A stretch of 64,000 nucleotides of DNA from Cupriavidus basilensis (GTDB lineage: Bacteria > Pseudomonadota > Gammaproteobacteria > Burkholderiales > Burkholderiaceae). Shown here piece after piece: positions 60,382 through 64,000 of this stretch. The position numbers and the translations under genes were made by a program. The number at the start of each line of letters is the position of its first letter. The stretch's first letter is position 1. The notes beneath the pieces were generated by a model. It saw only the letters and a list, made by a program, of their open reading frames with translations. It was not told the DNA's origin and ran no database searches. The stretch is from NCBI RefSeq assembly GCF_000832305.1, contig NZ_CP010536.1:3720001-3784000 (forward strand), in the 5' to 3' direction.

Positions 60382-60441
60382 TGTTATGAAGTGCATCGGG
60401 CATGCCGGCCGCGCAAGGCGCGGCCGATGCACTTCATAACA
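60382..60441. repeat. Large inverted repeat in the GST 5' leader
   Basis: The outer arms TGTTATGAAGTGCATC and GATGCACTTCATAACA form 16 perfect pairs. The inner arms GGCCGCGC and GCGCGGCC form 8 more around an AAG loop. Between them, on the left side only, is a 9-nt bulge that contains the palindrome GGCATGCC. The structure ends 16 nt before the ATG, just upstream of the GAGGGGAG ribosome-binding site. Confidence 0.9.
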
Positions 60442-60457
60442 AGCTCGAGGGGAGTCC

Positions 60458-61072
60458 ATGAAGCTGTATGCATCGCAAACCAGCCCTTACGCGCGCAAGG
60501 TGCGCGTCGTGATGGCGGAAAAGAAGATCGATTACCAGATGGTCGAGGTTGACGTGTGGTCGCCGGACACCACCATCTCCCAGTTCAATCCGCTGGGCAA
60601 GATACCGTGCCTGGTCATGGAAGACGGCGGCGCGATTTTCGACTCGCGCGTGATCGTCGAATACGTCGACACCCTGACGCCCGTCAGCCGCATGATCCCG
60701 CAAGGCGCCCGCGAACGCGTCGAGGTACGCTGCTGGGAAGCACTGGCCGACGGCCTGCTCGATGCCGCCCTGCTGGCGCGCCTGGAACACACGCAGCGCG
60801 AGCCCGAGCAGCGCAGCGAGCGCTGGGTCCAGCGCCAGCTCGGCAAGATCGACGCGGCGGTGGCCGCCATCGCCGACGGCCTGGCCGACCGGCCCTGGTG
60901 CTCGGGCAACCATTACTCGCTGGCCGACGTGGCCGTGGGCTGCGCGTTGTCGTACCTCGACTTCCGCTTCCCGGACATCGCCTGGCGTGAGCGCCACCCG
61001 CGCCTCGCCGTGTACCAGGACAAGCTTGCCAAGCGCCAGTCGTTCATCGACACGGAACCGCCGCGCGCCTGA
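60458..61072 (+). CDS. Glutathione S-transferase
   Basis: The 204-residue protein has the thioredoxin-like N-terminal domain (MKLYASQTSPYARKVRVVMA, with Ser9 as a likely catalytic residue) including NPLGKIPCLVMEDG and the ESR-like DSRVI glutathione-binding segment (FDSRVIVEYVD). An all-helical C-terminal domain follows (from about 85). The substrate is unknown. A strong GAGGGGAG ribosome-binding site precedes ATG 60458. The purB-GST-mnmA order is found in relatives. Confidence 0.93.
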   Translation: MKLYASQTSPYARKVRVVMAEKKIDYQMVEVDVWSPDTTISQFNPLGKIPCLVMEDGGAIFDSRVIVEYVDTLTPVSRMIPQGARERVEVRCWEALADGLLDAALLARLEHTQREPEQRSERWVQRQLGKIDAAVAAIADGLADRPWCSGNHYSLADVAVGCALSYLDFRFPDIAWRERHPRLAVYQDKLAKRQSFIDTEPPRA

Positions 61073-61099
61073 GCCTTGCGTGCGCCTGCTGCCGCGCGA

Positions 61100-61140
61100 A
61101 GATGAAAAAAAACCGGCCATCGAGCCGGTTTTTTTCATCT
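61100..61140. terminator. Bidirectional terminator between the GST gene and mnmA
   Basis: The arms gatgaaaaaaaaccggc and gccggtttttttcatc flank catcga. Long A and T runs are built into the stem and serve both directions. Confidence 0.92.
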
Positions 61141-61158
61141 CATCGCACTCCGCGCGCC

Positions 61159-62259
61159 TCACCGGATAATGCCGCCACCCAGGCAGACGTCGCCGTCGTA
61201 CAGCACCGCGGACTGGCCAGGCGTAACCGCCCACTGCGCCTGCGTGAACGTCAGTTGCAGGGCATCGTCTCCCGCCCCCGTCACCGTGCAGGGCGCATCG
61301 CTCTGCCGATACCGCGTCTTGGCCGACAGCGTGGCGCCTGCCGCCGGGCCGGTGCCCGCCACCCACGACAGGTCGGCAGCGTCGAGCGTGGGTGTCAGCA
61401 GCCACGGATGCTCATGGCCCTGCACCACATACAGCGTGTTGCTGGCCATGTCCTTGCGCGCCACGTACCAGGCGTCGCCATTGCCCGCGCGGCTGCCGCC
61501 CAGGCCGATGCCCTTGCGTTGCCCCAGCGTGTAGAACGCCAGACCGATGTGCTGGCCGACTTCCTTGCCGTCCGGCGTCCTCATCGGTCCCGGCTTGGTC
61601 GGCAGGTAGCGGTTGAGAAAATCGCGGAACGGCCGCTCGCCGATAAAGCAGATGCCGGTGGAATCCTTTTTCCTGGCATTGGGCAGGCCGATCTCGGCAG
61701 CGATCTCGCGCACGCGCGTCTTGGGCATCTCGCCCAGCGGAAACAGCGTGCGCGACAGCTGCGCCTGGTTCAGCCGGTGCAGAAAGTAGCTCTGGTCCTT
61801 GGTGTGGTCAAAGGCCTTGAGCAGCTCGAAGCGGCCAGTGCCGGCACCCACATCCGCCCCCGCTTCGCGCACGCGCGCGTAGTGGCCGGTGGCGATGGTG
61901 TCCGCGCCCAGCGACATGGCGTGGTCCAGGAAGGCCTTGAACTTGATCTCGGCATTGCACAGCACGTCGGGGTTGGGCGTGCGGCCGGCCGAGTATTCGC
62001 GCAGGAAGTCTGCAAAGACACGGTCCTTGTACTCGGCAGCGAAATTCACCGCTTCCACGTCGACGCCGATGAGGTCGGCCACCGAGACCACATCCAGCCA
62101 GTCCTGCCGGGTCGAGCAGTACTCGCTGTCGTCGTCGTCTTCCCAGTTCTTCATGAACAGGCCGATCACCTCGTAGCCTTGCTGCTTGAGCAGCCACGCT
62201 GTCACCGACGAATCCACGCCACCCGACATGCCCACCACCACGCGCTTGCCCTGGCTCAT
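61159..62259 (-). CDS. mnmA: tRNA-specific 2-thiouridylase MnmA
   Basis: MnmA inserts sulfur at the 2-position of U34 in certain tRNAs. The 366-residue protein has the PP-loop [10 protein letters not shown] (10-19), the catalytic Cys101 in [12 protein letters not shown] and Cys204 in [11 protein letters not shown], the pair that forms the persulfide and disulfide. ATG at 62259 overlaps the stop of the upstream Nudix gene (ATGA), so the two are co-translated. Confidence 0.98.
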   Translation of the reverse strand: MSQGKRVVVGMSGGVDSSVTAWLLKQQGYEVIGLFMKNWEDDDDSEYCSTRQDWLDVVSVADLIGVDVEAVNFAAEYKDRVFADFLREYSAGRTPNPDVLCNAEIKFKAFLDHAMSLGADTIATGHYARVREAGADVGAGTGRFELLKAFDHTKDQSYFLHRLNQAQLSRTLFPLGEMPKTRVREIAAEIGLPNARKKDSTGICFIGERPFRDFLNRYLPTKPGPMRTPDGKEVGQHIGLAFYTLGQRKGIGLGGSRAGNGDAWYVARKDMASNTLYVVQGHEHPWLLTPTLDAADLSWVAGTGPAAGATLSAKTRYRQSDAPCTVTGAGDDALQLTFTQAQWAVTPGQSAVLYDGDVCLGGGIIR

Positions 62260-62759
62260 GACAGCACTCCGCCGCCCACCACGGAAGGATGGGTGTAGAG
62301 CGCGTCGAGCGCGAAGCGCTTGCCCGCCAGATAGTCCTCGATGCAGGCCAGCAGCAGCGGCGTGCGATGGCGCTCGGGGCAGGCACGGATTTCGTCGGCG
62401 CTCATCCACACGGTGCGCACGATGCCCACGTCGAGCTGGCGCCCGGCATCGAGCGCGCCCAGCTCGCCGGTAAAGGCGAAGCGCACATAGGTAATGTCGC
62501 CGCCCGGGCGCGCGGCCGTGCCGGCCGAGTGCGGGCGGGCCATGTAGCAGCCCAGCAGCGCGCGCGGCTCGAACGTGTGCGCGGTTTCTTCCAGCGTTTC
62601 GCGGATGACGGCGTGAATCAGGCTCTCGCCCGGGTCGAGATGGCCGGCAGGCTGGTTCAGCCGCAGGCCGTCGGGCGTTTCTTCTTCCACCAGCAGGAAG
62701 CGGCCGCCGCGTTCAATTACCGCGGCAACCGTGACGCTGGCCTTCCAGTCGTGTGACAT
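62256..62759 (-). CDS. Nudix hydrolase (NudJ-like)
   Basis: The 167-residue protein contains the Nudix box G-x5-E-x7-REU-x2-E-E at 39-59 ([20 protein letters not shown]), with Ala in place of the last Gly. Relatives such as E. coli NudJ, which is also next to mnmA, hydrolyse nucleoside or thiamine diphosphates and triphosphates. ATG at 62759 ([14 protein letters not shown]) is chosen. It is co-translated with mnmA. Confidence 0.92.
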   Translation of the reverse strand: MSHDWKASVTVAAVIERGGRFLLVEEETPDGLRLNQPAGHLDPGESLIHAVIRETLEETAHTFEPRALLGCYMARPHSAGTAARPGGDITYVRFAFTGELGALDAGRQLDVGIVRTVWMSADEIRACPERHRTPLLLACIEDYLAGKRFALDALYTHPSVVGGGVLS

Positions 62760-62855
62760 GATGCACAAATTTTAGGCAATCCGGCATTCTACCGGTTGCC
62801 GCCCTTTCGCGCATCCAGCGCATCCGGCGCATCCGGCGCCACGCCCGCGCCAACG

Positions 62856-63785
62856 CTAGGCCGGCAGCAAAGTGCGCTCCACGTCCTCCACCGCCGGCAG
62901 CGAAGCGATCACCTGGTCCAGCCGTTCGCGCAGCGCGCGGCTGGCCGGCACCAGTGGCCGCCTGACCTCGGAACTTGCCAGCCCGCACAATGCCAGCGCG
63001 GACTTGACCGGTGCGGGATTGGGCTCGGAGAACAGCAGCGAGATCAACGGCGCCAGGCTCGCGAACAGCGCACGCGCTGCGGCAACACGGCCCTGCGCCA
63101 CCAGTTGCAACAGCCGCACGAACAGATCCGGGCGGATGTGCGCGCAAGCCGGCACCACGCCGCCGCCACCCGCTAGCAGGTGGTCCAGCATGGCCGCATC
63201 CTCGCCGCAGAAGACCGCGAGCCGATCGTTGCCGGCCAGGGCGCGAAGCCCCGCCGCGTCACATTCCTTGACCGCGACGACGCGCGGATGCGCGGCCAGC
63301 CGCTGCACCAATGCCGGTGACATATTGCAGCCGGTGCGCTTGGGCACGTTGTAGAGCATCAGCGGGCGCCAGGTGGCATCCGCCACGCGCTCGACGTGCC
63401 AGGCAATGCCCTCATCGCCGGGCCGCAGGTAGTACGGCGGCGGCACCAGGTAGCCCGCCAGGTCGAAGCGGTCGAGCTGGCGCACCTGCTCGCAAACCAC
63501 GCGGGTATCCACGCCGCCAACGCCAGCCAGCACTGGCAGCGCACCGTCCACCGCCTCCAGCACCGCGGCGGTAAACATCAGCCGCTCATCCCGCGTGAGC
63601 AAGCCGCCCTCCCCGGTCGTGCCCAGGATGACCAGCCCATCCACGCCGCTGGCCACATAGTGCGCGGCCAGCCGCTGCGCGCAGGCCAGGTCCGGCTCGC
63701 CGCCCTGCATCGGTGTCACCAGCGGCAGCCACAACGTCGCGCGGCTGTCTTCGCGCAAGCCCGCCATCATCTCAGTGCGCGGCAT
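62856..63785 (-). CDS. DapA-family aldolase (dihydrodipicolinate synthase-like)
   Basis: The 309-residue TIM-barrel protein has GTTGEG (55-60), Tyr145 in LYNVPKRTG and the Schiff-base Lys173 in AVKECD, the residues of the DapA/NAL family. It may be a true 4-hydroxy-tetrahydrodipicolinate synthase of lysine synthesis or a relative with another substrate. The usual YNVPGRT is YNVPKRT here. ATG at 63785 has AGGA 7 nt upstream and overlaps the upstream gene by 14 nt. Confidence 0.85.
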   Translation of the reverse strand: MPRTEMMAGLREDSRATLWLPLVTPMQGGEPDLACAQRLAAHYVASGVDGLVILGTTGEGGLLTRDERLMFTAAVLEAVDGALPVLAGVGGVDTRVVCEQVRQLDRFDLAGYLVPPPYYLRPGDEGIAWHVERVADATWRPLMLYNVPKRTGCNMSPALVQRLAAHPRVVAVKECDAAGLRALAGNDRLAVFCGEDAAMLDHLLAGGGGVVPACAHIRPDLFVRLLQLVAQGRVAAARALFASLAPLISLLFSEPNPAPVKSALALCGLASSEVRRPLVPASRALRERLDQVIASLPAVEDVERTLLPA

Positions 63786-64000
63786 GGTCTTGTCCTAGCA
63801 CCGTGGTGGCGCCGAACTCGGCGGCCGGCAGGGCCATCATGATGGCGTGCATGGCAGCGTCGCGGCCGCCGCGCTCGACTTCCACATGCAGCGTGGTCTC
63901 GCCATGGCGGTGGTCCACCTCGACCACGTAGATGCGCGCCAGTTGCCCGATCGCGCGATGCAGCGACTGGCGCAGCGCGAAGACCTGGCTCGACGCCACC
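63772..64000 (-). CDS. Conserved-looking hypothetical protein (5' end beyond window)
   Basis: About 75 C-terminal residues are visible; the reading frame runs off the right edge, so the true start is not shown. The segment reads LRQSLHRAIGQLARIYVVEV, then HGETTLHVEVERGGRDAAMHAIMMALPAAEFG, with alternating strands and helices of an alpha/beta type such as a small ACT- or ferredoxin-like fold; this is only a shape impression. I do not recognise the family. Its stop overlaps the start of the DapA-family gene by 14 nt, so the two are coupled. Confidence 0.6.
   Translation of the reverse strand, partial: VASSQVFALRQSLHRAIGQLARIYVVEVDHRHGETTLHVEVERGGRDAAMHAIMMALPAAEFGATTVLGQDHAAH

Overview
The window is about 64 kb of a high-GC betaproteobacterial chromosome. 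Gene content, gene order and protein sequences fit the Burkholderiaceae, most likely Cupriavidus or close to Ralstonia. I base this on the rpsT-murJ, hda-pcnB-folK-panB, recG-queA-tgt-yajC-secDF and phcBSRQ arrangements; the species cannot be named from sequence reading alone. Almost all of it is ordinary core chromosome. I see no rRNA, tRNA, CRISPR array, prophage or insertion sequence, and no abrupt composition change.

Layout. 1-8 kb: end of a DUF3579 gene, rpsT, murJ (lipid II flippase), a SirB1-family gene, a DedA protein, mutL, miaA and a GNAT gene. 8-16.4 kb: purM, then a rightward run of hda, a HAD phosphatase, pcnB, folK, a deoxynucleoside kinase, panB and the tungstate transporter pair tupBC. 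16.4-22.6 kb, leftward: a pabB-pabC fusion, dnaJ, dnaK (with a clear sigma-32 promoter) and a PduO-type cobalamin adenosyltransferase. 22.8-31 kb, rightward: a D-lactate dehydrogenase-like flavoprotein, a LysR regulator, a GNAT gene and a glycolate oxidase operon (glcD-glcE-glcF) with a voltage-gated potassium channel gene placed inside it. 31-33.4 kb: lrgAB, a VOC protein and a WYL regulator. 33.4-45 kb: glutathione peroxidase, pilU, pilT, yggS, proC, ubiA, then a peroxide-defence block (dps, a small membrane protein, katA, oxyR) and recG. 45-51 kb: queA, tgt, yajC, secD and secF. 51-56 kb: the four-gene quorum-sensing cluster phcB-phcS-phcR-phcQ. 56.4-64 kb: two YceI proteins with a cytochrome b561, purB, a glutathione S-transferase, mnmA, a Nudix gene, a DapA-family gene and a truncated hypothetical.

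The most interesting parts are regulatory or small. They are: a short-period ACTG repeat tract upstream of phcB; an unannotated-looking 33-codon ORF with a perfect ribosome-binding site in the katA leader, next to an OxyR-type site; a very large hairpin directly upstream of the glutathione S-transferase gene; possible leaderless starts of mutL and the HAD gene; and the potassium channel inside the glycolate oxidase operon. The phc cluster is a known system of Ralstonia and Cupriavidus, but its methyltransferase N-terminus and the PhcQ C-terminus have no domain I can name.
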